A DNA stretch of 64,000 nt from Ketobacter sp964016105. GTDB taxonomy: Bacteria; Pseudomonadota; Gammaproteobacteria; Pseudomonadales; Ketobacteraceae. Positions 9,473 to 18,636 of this stretch are shown here, in pieces. A program made the position numbers and the translations under genes. The notes beneath the pieces were generated by a model, which was not told where the DNA came from, ran no database searches, and saw nothing but the letters and a program-made list of their open reading frames with translations. The DNA is taken from NCBI GenBank assembly GCA_964016105.1, contig CAXHEX010000006.1, positions 191,004-255,003 of the forward strand, written 5' to 3'. Within the stretch, counting starts at the first letter, position 1, and each line of letters starts with the position of its first letter.

Positions 9473-9499
9473 ATATTAGTTTAAATGGGGTCCGCCGGT

Positions 9500-10714
9500 T
9501 TAATCCAGCTTGCGGAACACCAGTGTCGCGTTGGTGCCACCAAATCCAAAGCTGTTGGACATGACCGTTTTAAGCCCCGCATTTTCCTTATATTCGCGGG
9601 CGATGTTCATTCCCTCAAGCTTTTCATCCAGCTGGTTGATGTTGATGGATTCCGCAACGAAATCGTGCTGTAGCATGAGCAGGCTGTAAATAGCCTCTTG
9701 TACACCAGCGGCGCCCAGGGAGTGTCCGGTCAAGGATTTAGTGGAGCCCACCACTGGGTTGTTTTCACCAAATACTTCCCGTACTGCGCCCATTTCTGCC
9801 ACGTCGCCCACTGGCGTACTGGTGCCGTGGGCGTTGATATAGTCCACTTGGGTATCCACCGTGGACATGGCCATTTGCATACAGCGTATGGCGCCTTCGC
9901 CGGATGGGGCTACCATGTCATGGCCATCGGAAGTGGCCCCATAGCCCACTAGCTCGGCGTAGATCTTTGCGCCACGGGCTTTAGCGTGTTCGTACTCTTC
10001 CAGTACCAGCATGCCGCCACCGCCCGCGATAACAAAACCATCCCGAGTAGCATCAAAAGCGCGGGAGGCGGTTTCAGGTGCGTCGTTATATTTAGTGGAG
10101 AGGGCGCCCATGCCGTCGAACAGCATGGTCAGTGCCCAGTGCTCTTCTTCGCCGCCGCCGGCAAACACCATATCCTGTTTGCCCAGTTGAATCAGCTCCA
10201 TGGCGTGACCAATGCAGTGGGAGCTGGTGGCACAGGCGGAGGTGATTGAATAGTTCACGCCTTTGATCTTGTATGGAGTGGCTAAACAGGCCGATACGGT
10301 GCTGGTCATTACCCGCGGCACCATGTAAGGGCCCACACGTTTTACGCCTTTCTCTCGCAACGTGTCTGCGGCTTGAACCTGGTTAGCGGAGCTGCCACCG
10401 CCGGAACCCGCCACCAAGCCCGTGCGAATATTGGAAACCTGGTCTTCCGTCAGCCCCGCGTCGGCGATGGCCTGGCCCATGGCAATATAAGCAAAAGCCG
10501 CTGCGTCGCCCATAAATCGCAAAGGCTTACGATCAATGTGCTCCGACAGGTCTATATCCACTTGTCCCGCCACGTGACTGCGTAGACCCATATCTTGATA
10601 TTCTTGCTTGAACTTGATGCCGGAACGGCCATTGCGCAGAGCGTCTGTAACGGTCTCTTTATCATTACCCAGGCAGGAGACAATACCCATGCCAGTCACT
10701 ACAACTCGTTTCAT
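9500..10714 (-). CDS. fabB: 3-oxoacyl-ACP synthase I
   Basis: FabB elongates acyl-ACPs and is essential for extending the cis-3-decenoyl product of FabA into unsaturated fatty acids. The 404-residue protein shows the full KAS I triad: Cys161 in SITSACATSSH, His296 in INAHGTSTPVGD and His331 in SLTGHSLGAAG. The N-terminus MKRVVVTGMGIVSCLG is typical. It starts 12 bases after fabA on the same strand, the classic fabAB operon. Confidence 0.98.
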   Translation of the reverse strand: MKRVVVTGMGIVSCLGNDKETVTDALRNGRSGIKFKQEYQDMGLRSHVAGQVDIDLSEHIDRKPLRFMGDAAAFAYIAMGQAIADAGLTEDQVSNIRTGLVAGSGGGSSANQVQAADTLREKGVKRVGPYMVPRVMTSTVSACLATPYKIKGVNYSITSACATSSHCIGHAMELIQLGKQDMVFAGGGEEEHWALTMLFDGMGALSTKYNDAPETASRAFDATRDGFVIAGGGGMLVLEEYEHAKARGAKIYAELVGYGATSDGHDMVAPSGEGAIRCMQMAMSTVDTQVDYINAHGTSTPVGDVAEMGAVREVFGENNPVVGSTKSLTGHSLGAAGVQEAIYSLLMLQHDFVAESININQLDEKLEGMNIAREYKENAGLKTVMSNSFGFGGTNATLVFRKLD

Positions 10715-10726
10715 ATGCAGGCCTCT

Positions 10727-11242
10727 TTAAAAGGTATCCGTAGAAGTGAACAGTCCCACTCGTAGATCTTTAGCGGTGTAGATCTCGCGATCATCCACTA
10801 ACAGTGAAGCATCGCCGATGCCCATTACCAGTTTACGCTCAATCACTCGTTTCATTTGGATTTCGTAGCGAACTTGCTTTGCGCTGGGCAATACCTGACC
10901 AAAAAATTTAACTTCGCCGCATCCCAATGCTCTGCCCCGACCTGGGTTTCCTTTCCAACCCAGGAAAAAGCCAATTAGCTGCCACATGGCATCCAATCCA
11001 AGGCACCCGGGCATGACGGGATCTTCTTCAAAGTGACAGGCGAAGAACCATAAGTCAGGGGTGACGTCTAATTCGGCAATGATTTCTCCTTTGCCGTGGG
11101 CACCGCCTTCCGCATTTATTTCAGTGATGCGATCAAGCATAAGCATGTTGGGAAGGGGTAGTCGAGCGTTACCGGGGCCGAACATTTTGCCGTGGCCACA
11201 GTCCAATAGTTCATCTAGGTTGTATGCGTTTTTTTGAATCAT
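10727..11242 (-). CDS. fabA: 3-hydroxydecanoyl-ACP dehydratase/isomerase
   Basis: FabA dehydrates 3-hydroxydecanoyl-ACP and isomerises the product to cis-3-decenoyl-ACP, the branch point for anaerobic-type unsaturated fatty acid synthesis. I chose the ATG at 11242 (171 residues). With it the catalytic residues fall at His70 (FFACHFEEDPVMPG) and Asp84 (GLDAMWQL), exactly the E. coli numbering and length. An in-frame TTG at 11275 would add 11 residues with no support. It forms an operon with fabB and is divergent from ccmF. Confidence 0.97.
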   Translation of the reverse strand: MIQKNAYNLDELLDCGHGKMFGPGNARLPLPNMLMLDRITEINAEGGAHGKGEIIAELDVTPDLWFFACHFEEDPVMPGCLGLDAMWQLIGFFLGWKGNPGRGRALGCGEVKFFGQVLPSAKQVRYEIQMKRVIERKLVMGIGDASLLVDDREIYTAKDLRVGLFTSTDTF

Positions 11243-11652
11243 CGAGTAATTGAAGTCTTGTTGGTGAATGAGCAAGTCAGGCCGCGGTGAGTCAGTAGCA
11301 AATACCCGCGCCAGGCTAACATTTCGGCAATTATGATGTTTGTAATTGTAGTGCCTGAAATGACAGCATACCTGAACGGTTTTCTATTATTGTTTGAAAC
11401 CCCCATGTTAGCGGTAAACCATTAAAGAATCGATACGCCATAGGCTTTAATTGTATTGGAATGTAATGGTTCTAGGGCTTGGGTTAGGAAAAAGGGGAAG
11501 AAAACGTAACCAATTAGGCCCAAATGAACCAAACAGGGTCGTTGCTAGACAATAAGCAGGGTATCAGCGCCCAAGATGCTCGTGGCGGAGGAGTATGGTA
11601 TTGTTAGCGACGATTTTTAACCAGCCCGCTGTTGTCGAGTGAGAGGTGTTAA
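11243..11652. other. 410-base divergent region between fabA and ccmF
   Basis: This must carry the promoters of fabAB (minus) and ccmFGHI (plus). No coding frame is convincing. I looked for a FabR/DesT-like palindrome next to fabA and found none I would defend. A GAGAGG ribosome site at 11641-11646 lies six bases before the GTG start of ccmF and supports that start. Confidence 0.6.
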
Positions 11653-13638
11653 GTGGTACCGGAAATTGGGCATTTTGCCATTGTTATGGCCATGGTAATG
11701 GCTACCGTGCAGGGGGTGTTGCCGCTTTTGGGTAGCGCACTGGGTTACAATCGATGGCTGGTTGTGGCGCGTCCGGCGGCCTACGCTCAGTTTGCTTTTT
11801 TACTGTTTGCTTTTTTGTTGCTTGCCTATTGCTTTGTGGCCAATGACTTCACCGTCAGTTATGTGGCCAATCACTCAAATACTCTACTGCCATTGGCTTA
11901 TAAAATTTCCGCGGTATGGGGAGGCCATGAAGGATCTTTGCTGTTGTGGGCATTTGTGCTCGCAGGTTGGACTGCCGCAGTAGCACTGTGGAGTCAGCAT
12001 CTGCCCTTAATTGTGGCCAGCCGTGTATTGGCCGTCATGGGGCTAATTGCCATTGGTTTTAACTCTTTTCTTTTGTTTACTTCAAATCCGTTTGCACGGC
12101 TGTTGCCGGATTTTCCCCCGGATGGTGGCGACTTAAACCCTCTGTTACAAGACCCGGGACTGATTGTGCATCCGCCCATGCTTTACATGGGTTATGTGGG
12201 GTTCTCGGTGGCATTTGCGTTTGCCATTGCTGGTTTATTGGGGGGGCGTTTGGATAGTGCTTGGGCCAGATGGTCCCGACCCTGGACTACGGTTGCGTGG
12301 AGCTTTCTAACCTTGGGCATTGCCCTGGGGAGTTGGTGGGCCTATTACGAATTGGGCTGGGGTGGCTGGTGGTTCTGGGATCCAGTGGAAAATGCGTCCT
12401 TTATGCCCTGGTTGGCGGGAACGGCTTTGATGCACTCCCTTGCGGTGACGGAAAAGCGGGGCGTGTTTAAGGCTTGGACTGTGTTGCTGGCCATCCTGGC
12501 TTTTTCCTTAAGCTTATTGGGAACGTTTTTGGTTCGATCTGGTGTGTTGACCTCGGTTCACGCCTTTGCAGCTGATCCAACCAGGGGTTTCTTCATACTG
12601 GTATTCCTGATGCTAGTGGTGGGTGGGTCACTCCTGTTGTTCGCATTGCGTGCCCATGCGCTGAAAGGTGAAAGCCATTACCAATTATTTTCCCGGGAAG
12701 TGTTCCTATTGATCAACAACATCGTGTTGGTGTGTGCCACCGGAGTGGTTTTAGTGGGAACGCTGTACCCCATTCTGTTTGATGTTCTTGGCTGGGGCAA
12801 AATTTCCGTTGGCGAGCCTTTTTTCAACACGGCTTTCTCTCCTATCGCGCTTTTGTTGATGGTATTTTGCGGCGTGGGCCCGTTGCTAAATTGGAAGCGT
12901 CATGATCCAGCCCAGCTCAAAAACAAATTGCTGGCGTCGCTTCTTATCGCGATCATTTTGTCAGTAATTGCGGTTTGGGTTATGGGCCAGGGTTGGAGCT
13001 GGATGGTATTTATTTCCCTCGGGCTTTGCCTGTGGGTGGTTTACCACAGCCTGGTGGAAACCTGGAAAAAGATTGCCACAGCGAAAGCGGGTTACTGGGC
13101 AGGTATTCGTCGGCTCAGCTTAAGCTATCGAGGCATGGTGTTGGCCCATGTGGGGCTTGCGGTTACGGTTGTGGGCGTCACCATGACCAGCAATTACGAT
13201 GTGGAACGTGATGTACGCATGAATGCTGGAGATCAAGTAACCATCGGCCCTTATCTGTTTGTGTTTGAAGGTGTAACAGAAATCCGGGGTCCAAATTATC
13301 TTGCAACCCAAGGCCGTGTGGTGGTGACCGATGAAGGTGATGCTGTTGCCACACTCACCCCTGAGAAACGCCGCTATCTGGTGCGCCGTGATGTCATGAC
13401 AGAAGCGGCCATTGATGCAGGCTTTAGTCGCGACCTTTACGTGGCGTTGGGTGAGCCCCTTGACGATGGCAGTTGGGCTGTGCGTATCTACTACAAGCCC
13501 TTTATGCGCTGGGTTTGGGGTGGCGGCGTGATCATGGCTTTAGGTGGATTCGTTGCTATTGCTGACCGTCGTTATCGTATAAAAGTGAAACAAAAAATCG
13601 CATCAACTTTTGCCAACGTCAAAGGGAGTGCTGCCTGA
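11653..13638 (+). CDS. ccmF: Cytochrome c heme lyase subunit CcmF
   Basis: CcmF is the integral-membrane core of the heme lyase that takes heme from holo-CcmE and attaches it to apocytochrome c in the periplasm. The 661-residue protein is a many-pass membrane protein of normal length. The tryptophan-rich WWD signature GWGGWWFWDPVENASFMPWL lies at about residues 235-254. NDFTVSYVANHSN and GGHEGSLLLW are also family features. The GTG start follows a good ribosome site. It leads a four-gene run with ccmG (1-base overlap), ccmH and ccmI. The usual upstream neighbours ccmA to ccmE are not here. Confidence 0.97.
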   Translation: MVPEIGHFAIVMAMVMATVQGVLPLLGSALGYNRWLVVARPAAYAQFAFLLFAFLLLAYCFVANDFTVSYVANHSNTLLPLAYKISAVWGGHEGSLLLWAFVLAGWTAAVALWSQHLPLIVASRVLAVMGLIAIGFNSFLLFTSNPFARLLPDFPPDGGDLNPLLQDPGLIVHPPMLYMGYVGFSVAFAFAIAGLLGGRLDSAWARWSRPWTTVAWSFLTLGIALGSWWAYYELGWGGWWFWDPVENASFMPWLAGTALMHSLAVTEKRGVFKAWTVLLAILAFSLSLLGTFLVRSGVLTSVHAFAADPTRGFFILVFLMLVVGGSLLLFALRAHALKGESHYQLFSREVFLLINNIVLVCATGVVLVGTLYPILFDVLGWGKISVGEPFFNTAFSPIALLLMVFCGVGPLLNWKRHDPAQLKNKLLASLLIAIILSVIAVWVMGQGWSWMVFISLGLCLWVVYHSLVETWKKIATAKAGYWAGIRRLSLSYRGMVLAHVGLAVTVVGVTMTSNYDVERDVRMNAGDQVTIGPYLFVFEGVTEIRGPNYLATQGRVVVTDEGDAVATLTPEKRRYLVRRDVMTEAAIDAGFSRDLYVALGEPLDDGSWAVRIYYKPFMRWVWGGGVIMALGGFVAIADRRYRIKVKQKIASTFANVKGSAA

Positions 13639-14195
13639 TGACCGGAAAAAGATTGCTCTACTTGATTCCATTTATACTGGTGGTGGTACTCGGTTTTTTC
13701 TTTAATCGTGCCCTCAATAACGACCCGTCTTTGCTACCTTCAACCCGCCTGGATCAAAAGGTGCCGGTATTCCAGTTGCCCACTTTGAAACAGCCAGATC
13801 AAAGTTTCTCCCATGAGCAACTTAAAGGTCCATTGTTGTTGAACGTTTGGGCCACTTGGTGCCCGTCCTGCCGTATAGAGCATCCCATATTACTGGAGCT
13901 GGCAAAATCCGGAATCCATATTGTGGGGCTTAACTATAAGGATGAACGCACAGCAGCACTTCAATATCTACAGAACCATGGTGATCCCTTCAGGGTAAAC
14001 ATATTTGATCAAAATGGGGATCTGGGCTTGGACTTGGGTGTGTACGGTGCTCCGGAAACTTACTTAATTGATGGCAATGGTGTTATTCGATACCGTCACG
14101 TTGGTGTTGTTAGCGAGCAAAACTGGCGCGAACTGTTGTGGCCCAAGTGGCAGCAGATGGGTGGCACTCATAATGGCATTAATGGCGGCGGATGA
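13638..14195 (+). CDS. ccmG: Thioredoxin-like CcmG/DsbE
   Basis: A membrane-anchored periplasmic thiol-disulfide oxidoreductase that reduces the CXXCH heme-binding cysteines of apocytochrome c. The 185-residue protein has one N-terminal membrane anchor (LLYLIPFILVVVLGFFF). Its thioredoxin fold has the active site WATWCPSC at residues 71-78 and the later GVYGAPETYLIDGNG, typical of DsbE. The ATG overlaps the ccmF stop. Confidence 0.96.
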   Translation: MTGKRLLYLIPFILVVVLGFFFNRALNNDPSLLPSTRLDQKVPVFQLPTLKQPDQSFSHEQLKGPLLLNVWATWCPSCRIEHPILLELAKSGIHIVGLNYKDERTAALQYLQNHGDPFRVNIFDQNGDLGLDLGVYGAPETYLIDGNGVIRYRHVGVVSEQNWRELLWPKWQQMGGTHNGINGGG

Positions 14196-14205
14196 AGGTG
14201 AGTTT

Positions 14206-14691
14206 GTGAAAAATAGAGCTGGATTGTTACCGGTATGGTTATCCTGTTGGGCGTTATTGTTCTCGGTCCAGGCTGCGGCCACGATTGATGCCTACGAATT
14301 TAACAATATGGAAGAAGAAAGCCGGTTCCGTGTTATGGTGGCGGAGCTGCGCTGTCCAAAATGCCAGAATCAAAATATCGCCGATTCCAACGCGGGGTTG
14401 GCTAAAGATATCAAAGATCGGGTGCATAAACTGATACAGGAAGGTAAAAGCAATTCTGAAATTACCGACTACATGGTGGAGCGCTACGGAGATTTTATAA
14501 CCTATCGTCCGCCGCTCAATCCCACCACCTGGTTTCTGTGGTTTGGGCCTCTGATTATTGCTGTGTTAGTGGGGGTTGGGTTGTTGTTGCGTAAATTACG
14601 CTCTGATGCCCAGTCAGACCCAACCATAACCACCGCACAAGAGCAGAAAGTCAAAGATTTGATGCAAAAGCTTGAGCAATCAGATCAATAG
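14206..14691 (+). CDS. ccmH: Cytochrome c maturation protein CcmH (N-terminal type)
   Basis: CcmH works with CcmG and CcmF to present reduced apocytochrome c. The GTG at 14206 gives a 161-residue protein starting MKNRAGLLPVWLSCWALLF, a normal signal peptide, and is preceded by AAGGTGAG. The same frame is open further upstream, but that stretch overlaps ccmG in another frame and makes no sense as a signal. The redox motif LRCPKCQNQNI has cysteines at 50 and 53, and a membrane anchor lies near the C-terminus (FGPLIIAVLVGVGLLL). The TPR half is a separate gene downstream, as in Pseudomonas and unlike E. coli. Confidence 0.95.
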   Translation: MKNRAGLLPVWLSCWALLFSVQAAATIDAYEFNNMEEESRFRVMVAELRCPKCQNQNIADSNAGLAKDIKDRVHKLIQEGKSNSEITDYMVERYGDFITYRPPLNPTTWFLWFGPLIIAVLVGVGLLLRKLRSDAQSDPTITTAQEQKVKDLMQKLEQSDQ

Positions 14692-14709
14692 AAGTGAGGA
14701 AATTCCCCT

Positions 14710-15981
14710 ATGACCCTATTATGGGCCGCGTTTGCAGCCATGGCGCTTATTGGTGTTTTCATTGTTGTGATTCCCATCGTCCGTTATCGAGAGCGGGGTG
14801 AGCTGACCAGTGAGTTGGTAAATTCTTTGGTTTACCGTGATCGTTTGGCCGAGCTTGATCAGGATCTTGAGCAGGGCCTGATTACAGCGACCGATTATGA
14901 ACAGCTGAAACAGGAACTGGAGCTGACCCTTTTAAGTGATGTTGCGAAAGGTGAAGAGGGTCAGCAGCGCCAACACTCTCCCGGGAAATGGGCAGTGATC
15001 GCTTTATTTGTGGTGATTCCGCTATCGGCGGGGTTCATCTATTGGAGCGAAGGTTACCGACCAGAAATAACTGATTGGTTTGACACACAACAAAAGATGC
15101 AAAAGGTAATGCCGTTGATGATGGCTGGGGATTATCAGGCGGCGGAGGCTGAGGGAATTCAGGTTCAGGATTTTGTGCGCAGCCTGCAAAAACATTTACA
15201 GGCCAATACGGATGATCATCGCGGCTGGTATTTATTGGGAGTGAGCTACATGCAATTGGGTTTGCCCCAGCAGGCAGAGTTGGGTTTCCGCCGCGCTCTT
15301 GACCGTGAACCCGGCAATACAGATTATCTAATGGGGTTTACCCAGTCCTCCCTGGCCCAAAATGGAGGTCAGATTACGCCAGAAATACGGGCAACTCTTA
15401 GGGCTATTATTTCCCGCGAGCCCAACAATCCGAAACCCTACATGGCTTGGGGGATGGCGTTGTTTCAGAAGGGAGATTACCCAGGGGCGATTGCCATTTG
15501 GCAGCGTTATTTGCGTTCAGAAAATGTGGATCCACAGGCTGCGAAATTATTGCAGCGCAGTGTTGAAGTGGCTCAGGCTCAGCAAAAACAAGGTGATTCG
15601 GTCGCCAAATCCACGCCCGCAGGCCAAGCTGATCCGGAAATTGAAGTCACTGTACAGGTGTCTGACCAAGTGAAAGCTGCAACTAAGCCCACTGACACGC
15701 TTTATATTTTCGCCAAAGCCGTGGAGGGGCCGCCCATGCCCTTGGCAGTAGTGCGTCAGCCAGTGGCTGATTGGCCTGTGCGAGCGGTGCTGAACGACTC
15801 TAATGCCATGACTCCTGCCATGACCCTATCCAAATTTGATCAGGTGGTTGTGCAGGCTCGCATATCTGCTTCTGGTAATGCGGTGGCTCAGAGTGGGGAT
15901 TGGATCGGGCCGACCCAGGTAGTTGAACTGAAGCCTGGAAAACAGGCAGTGACCCTGGAAATTAATGGGCAAATGCCTTGA
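14710..15981 (+). CDS. ccmI: Cytochrome c maturation protein CcmI (TPR)
   Basis: CcmI/CycH is an apocytochrome c chaperone in the heme lyase complex. The 423-residue protein has a first membrane segment at the extreme N-terminus and the family segment LVYRDRLAELDQDLEQGLIT. A second membrane segment lies near residues 95-113 (WAVIALFVVIPLSAGFIYW), followed by TPR repeats in roughly 150-290 (WYLLGVSYMQLGLPQQAELG). The C-terminal beta domain matches the CycH C-domain (LYIFAKAVEGPPMPLAVVR). It begins 18 bases after ccmH and ends the run. Confidence 0.95.
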   Translation: MTLLWAAFAAMALIGVFIVVIPIVRYRERGELTSELVNSLVYRDRLAELDQDLEQGLITATDYEQLKQELELTLLSDVAKGEEGQQRQHSPGKWAVIALFVVIPLSAGFIYWSEGYRPEITDWFDTQQKMQKVMPLMMAGDYQAAEAEGIQVQDFVRSLQKHLQANTDDHRGWYLLGVSYMQLGLPQQAELGFRRALDREPGNTDYLMGFTQSSLAQNGGQITPEIRATLRAIISREPNNPKPYMAWGMALFQKGDYPGAIAIWQRYLRSENVDPQAAKLLQRSVEVAQAQQKQGDSVAKSTPAGQADPEIEVTVQVSDQVKAATKPTDTLYIFAKAVEGPPMPLAVVRQPVADWPVRAVLNDSNAMTPAMTLSKFDQVVVQARISASGNAVAQSGDWIGPTQVVELKPGKQAVTLEINGQMP

Positions 15982-16113
15982 GGGTGGCCGTTAAATAATG
16001 GACCAGGTTTGAGCTCGAAATTGCCCGCAAACCCCGTCTGAAATTTTCAAAATTGCTTTTTCTACCAGCAGGCTACACTGAATTGAGTAACCTCAATTTC
16101 AGGATGCCCCGTT

Positions 16114-17529
16114 ATGGATATTGCCAACTCATTGCTTAACCAACTGCAACGAGACAATATTGCTTTTCAAACCCATTTCCATCGTGCCGAAAGCAGTTTG
16201 TCGGCATTGTGCGAACAATTGGGAATTGATCCTCGGCAGGTGGCCGTACCCATATTATTGCGTAGTAAAAAGCAGGCCTATTTGATGGCAGTGGTTCCAC
16301 TGTCTTACAATTTGGACCGCAGCAGATTAACCGCTATGCTGCGAAGAGACTTCGATTATCTCTATGAAGATGATTGGGAAAACTGGTTTTTGGATTGCGA
16401 ATCTGGCGCCGAGCCACCGCTGCCCCAGCCTTATAATCTGCCCTGCATTATAGAACGCAGCCTGCTAATGCGTCCCAGGCTGTTTATGCGCGGTGGAAAC
16501 CATCGAAGCCTGATCAGTTTGACCCAAGAGCAGGCTAAAAAGCTCTACAGTAATTATCCCAAAGCTGTTATAGCCAACCCCAGTGCCGAAGAAGGGCTGC
16601 AGCTAATAAATCGATTGGATAAGAACCCCAACAGAGACACCTCCATAAACGCCATACTCAATGAATTGGATCGCTTGCAACGAATTCCACCCATGCCGGC
16701 CTTGGCCATGAAGTTGATCCAGCAAACCGCTGATCCGGATACCAGCGCAAGTGACCTGGCTGAAACCATTGAATTGGATCCCAGCGTGACAGCCCAGGTG
16801 CTGCGTTATGCGTCATCCCCTTATTTTGGTTACGCAGGAAAACTGGACTCCGTACAAGCAGCCATAACCCGAGTTTTGGGGTTTGAATTAGTGAGCCATA
16901 TTGCGCTGGGTATCGCCTCCTGTAAGGCGTTTTCTGTACCCAGGGAAGGCGTTCTGGGATTGAAAGCTTTCTGGAAGCACGGGCTTTATTCTGCCGTAAT
17001 GTGCCAAAGTTTAGCTAGACGCATCAATCAACCCAGTGAACTCAATCCCGCCACCGCCTATCTCTGCGGCCTCTTGCATAATTTCGGGGTTTTGTTAATG
17101 GGACATTTGTATCCTTCCCAGTTCAAACAGCTCAGCCATTTATTAGAGCAACGTAAGACCATTTCTCTCCACGAACTAGAGCAAGAACTCATAAGTAAAG
17201 GAGACGCTCAGTCGTTTTTTAACATCGGTCACGAGTTCATTGGCGGCTATTTGTTGGAAAAATGGTGCCTGCCGGAAGAAGTAGTGGCCTGCGCTTACCA
17301 TCACCACGATCAATCATTCGCTGACCAATGTTCGAACTACGTACATTTGGTTCAGATTAGTAACCGTTTATTGAGCGAGCGGGGCATTGGCGATCTGTTC
17401 CAGCAGAGCCAGGCGGGGATGACGCCATCTTCTGAGCTCATCTCTATCGCTTCCGCGGAAACTGTGTTTCAAGAGGTAATGGATATGTGCAGCGAAATAG
17501 ACAATTTAGCTGATCATATGGCAGCATAA
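16114..17529 (+). CDS. HDOD-domain protein with N-terminal YbaK-like domain
   Basis: The 471-residue protein is built of two parts. Residues about 1-150 resemble the YbaK/aminoacyl-tRNA-deacylase-like fold (LLNQLQRDNIAFQTHFHRAE, later YLMAVVPLSYNLDRSRL), a weak assignment. Residues about 185-400 form an HDOD domain: LQRIPPMPALAMKLIQ, then ELDPSVTAQVLRYASSPYFGY. HDOD proteins are signalling proteins related to HD phosphohydrolases but usually lack the metal ligands. Here the expected HD is HN (LCGLLHNFGVLLMG), in line with a non-enzymatic role. It stands alone between ccmI and adk. Function unknown. Confidence 0.85.
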   Translation: MDIANSLLNQLQRDNIAFQTHFHRAESSLSALCEQLGIDPRQVAVPILLRSKKQAYLMAVVPLSYNLDRSRLTAMLRRDFDYLYEDDWENWFLDCESGAEPPLPQPYNLPCIIERSLLMRPRLFMRGGNHRSLISLTQEQAKKLYSNYPKAVIANPSAEEGLQLINRLDKNPNRDTSINAILNELDRLQRIPPMPALAMKLIQQTADPDTSASDLAETIELDPSVTAQVLRYASSPYFGYAGKLDSVQAAITRVLGFELVSHIALGIASCKAFSVPREGVLGLKAFWKHGLYSAVMCQSLARRINQPSELNPATAYLCGLLHNFGVLLMGHLYPSQFKQLSHLLEQRKTISLHELEQELISKGDAQSFFNIGHEFIGGYLLEKWCLPEEVVACAYHHHDQSFADQCSNYVHLVQISNRLLSERGIGDLFQQSQAGMTPSSELISIASAETVFQEVMDMCSEIDNLADHMAA

Positions 17530-17900
17530 CAGGTGGCATAATCACTCAATTTGTAACAATCCCTCTACTACCTTTCTGAATCGTCAAACAAAACAAGGGT
17601 TTATACCTAGACCTTTGTGGACTTGTATCCTGCGGCTTTCATGTGTATGTTTTGCCAATCACTTCTAAGCCGTTGCCAATCTAACTATAACCATCAAGGC
17701 TTAGACACAAACAGGGTATTTGGCCCCAGTGAGTTCAATATGTAAAACCCCGCCTTACATATTCAAACAAGCGTGTTTTTTTAATGGGTGTGTTTGTGAA
17801 GATAGGCGGTATTTTGAAAAGTATATGGGTTTGTTCAAATCCCCGGTTTTTGAGCAAGCCACCAGCGAATTTTGTTTAAATCTATACGGAGTCTTGATCA
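17530..17900 (+). other. 371-base intergenic region upstream of adk
   Basis: I see no gene here. It contains an inverted repeat, AATATGTAA (17737-17745) with TTACATATT (17755-17763) around a nine-base C-rich loop, which could be an operator or a weak hairpin. Just before adk there is GGAG at 17887-17890. A short reading frame at 17720-17965 overlaps adk and has no coding character. Confidence 0.5.
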
Positions 17901-18554
17901 ATGCGAATCATTTTACTTGGTGCCCCAGGCGCGGGAAAAGGAACTCAAGCGCAGTACATTACTGAAACCTATGGAATCCCCCAAATTTCCACTGGCGATA
18001 TGCTCAGAGCGGCAGTGAAAGCCGGTACTCCTTTGGGTTTGGAAGCCAAAAAAGTCATGGACGCGGGGCAATTGGTGTCTGATGAGATTATCATTGGCCT
18101 GGTGAAGGAGCGCATTAAGGAAGGGGATTGTGCCAATGGTTTTTTGTTCGACGGTTTTCCAAGAACCATTCCCCAGGCAGAGGCCTTACTAAAAGAAGAG
18201 ATTGATATCGATTTCGTACTGGAAATATCCGTGGCCGATGAAGAAATTGTTAAACGCCTAAGTGGTCGTCGTGTTCATCCAGGGTCTGGCCGTGTATACC
18301 ATACTGAATACAATCCTCCTAAAACCCCAGGTAAAGACGATGTTACCGGAGAAGATTTGGTGCAAAGGGATGATGATCAAGAAGCCACAGTGCGTAAGCG
18401 TTTAGATGTGTATCACAGTCAAACTGCTCCGTTGGTGGATTTCTATAAAAAAATTGCAGAATCTGGAACCGCGAAAACCAAATATGGCCGGGTTGAAGGT
18501 ACCGGGGCCGTTGAAGACATCACATCAGCGGTAATGAAAGTGCTGAAGTCCTAG
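17901..18554 (+). CDS. adk: Adenylate kinase
   Basis: Adk balances AMP, ADP and ATP. The 217-residue protein is the long (LID-containing) form. The P-loop is GAPGAGKGTQ at residues 7-16, the AMP site includes ISTGDMLRAAV, and DGFPRTIPQAEAL is the core signature. The LID (RRVHPGSGRVYHTEYNPPK) lacks the four-cysteine zinc site, as usual in Gram-negatives. A perfect terminator follows. Confidence 0.98.
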   Translation: MRIILLGAPGAGKGTQAQYITETYGIPQISTGDMLRAAVKAGTPLGLEAKKVMDAGQLVSDEIIIGLVKERIKEGDCANGFLFDGFPRTIPQAEALLKEEIDIDFVLEISVADEEIVKRLSGRRVHPGSGRVYHTEYNPPKTPGKDDVTGEDLVQRDDDQEATVRKRLDVYHSQTAPLVDFYKKIAESGTAKTKYGRVEGTGAVEDITSAVMKVLKS

Positions 18555-18590
18555 TGCTGAAAAATTTCGCCAGGGCAAAAAGGAAAACAG

Positions 18591-18617
18591 AAAAGACGCT
18601 TCAAGCGTCTTTTTTTT
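18591..18617 (+). terminator. Rho-independent terminator of adk
   Basis: AAGACGCTT and AAGCGTCTT pair perfectly around a single C, so the real loop opens a few pairs. Eight T's follow. It lies about 40 bases after the adk stop. Confidence 0.93.
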
Positions 18618-18636
18618 CGCCCAAATAAGGGCCTAA

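Noticed and set aside
17720..17965. 81-residue frame before adk
   Set aside because: Runs into adk out of frame and has no coding character.
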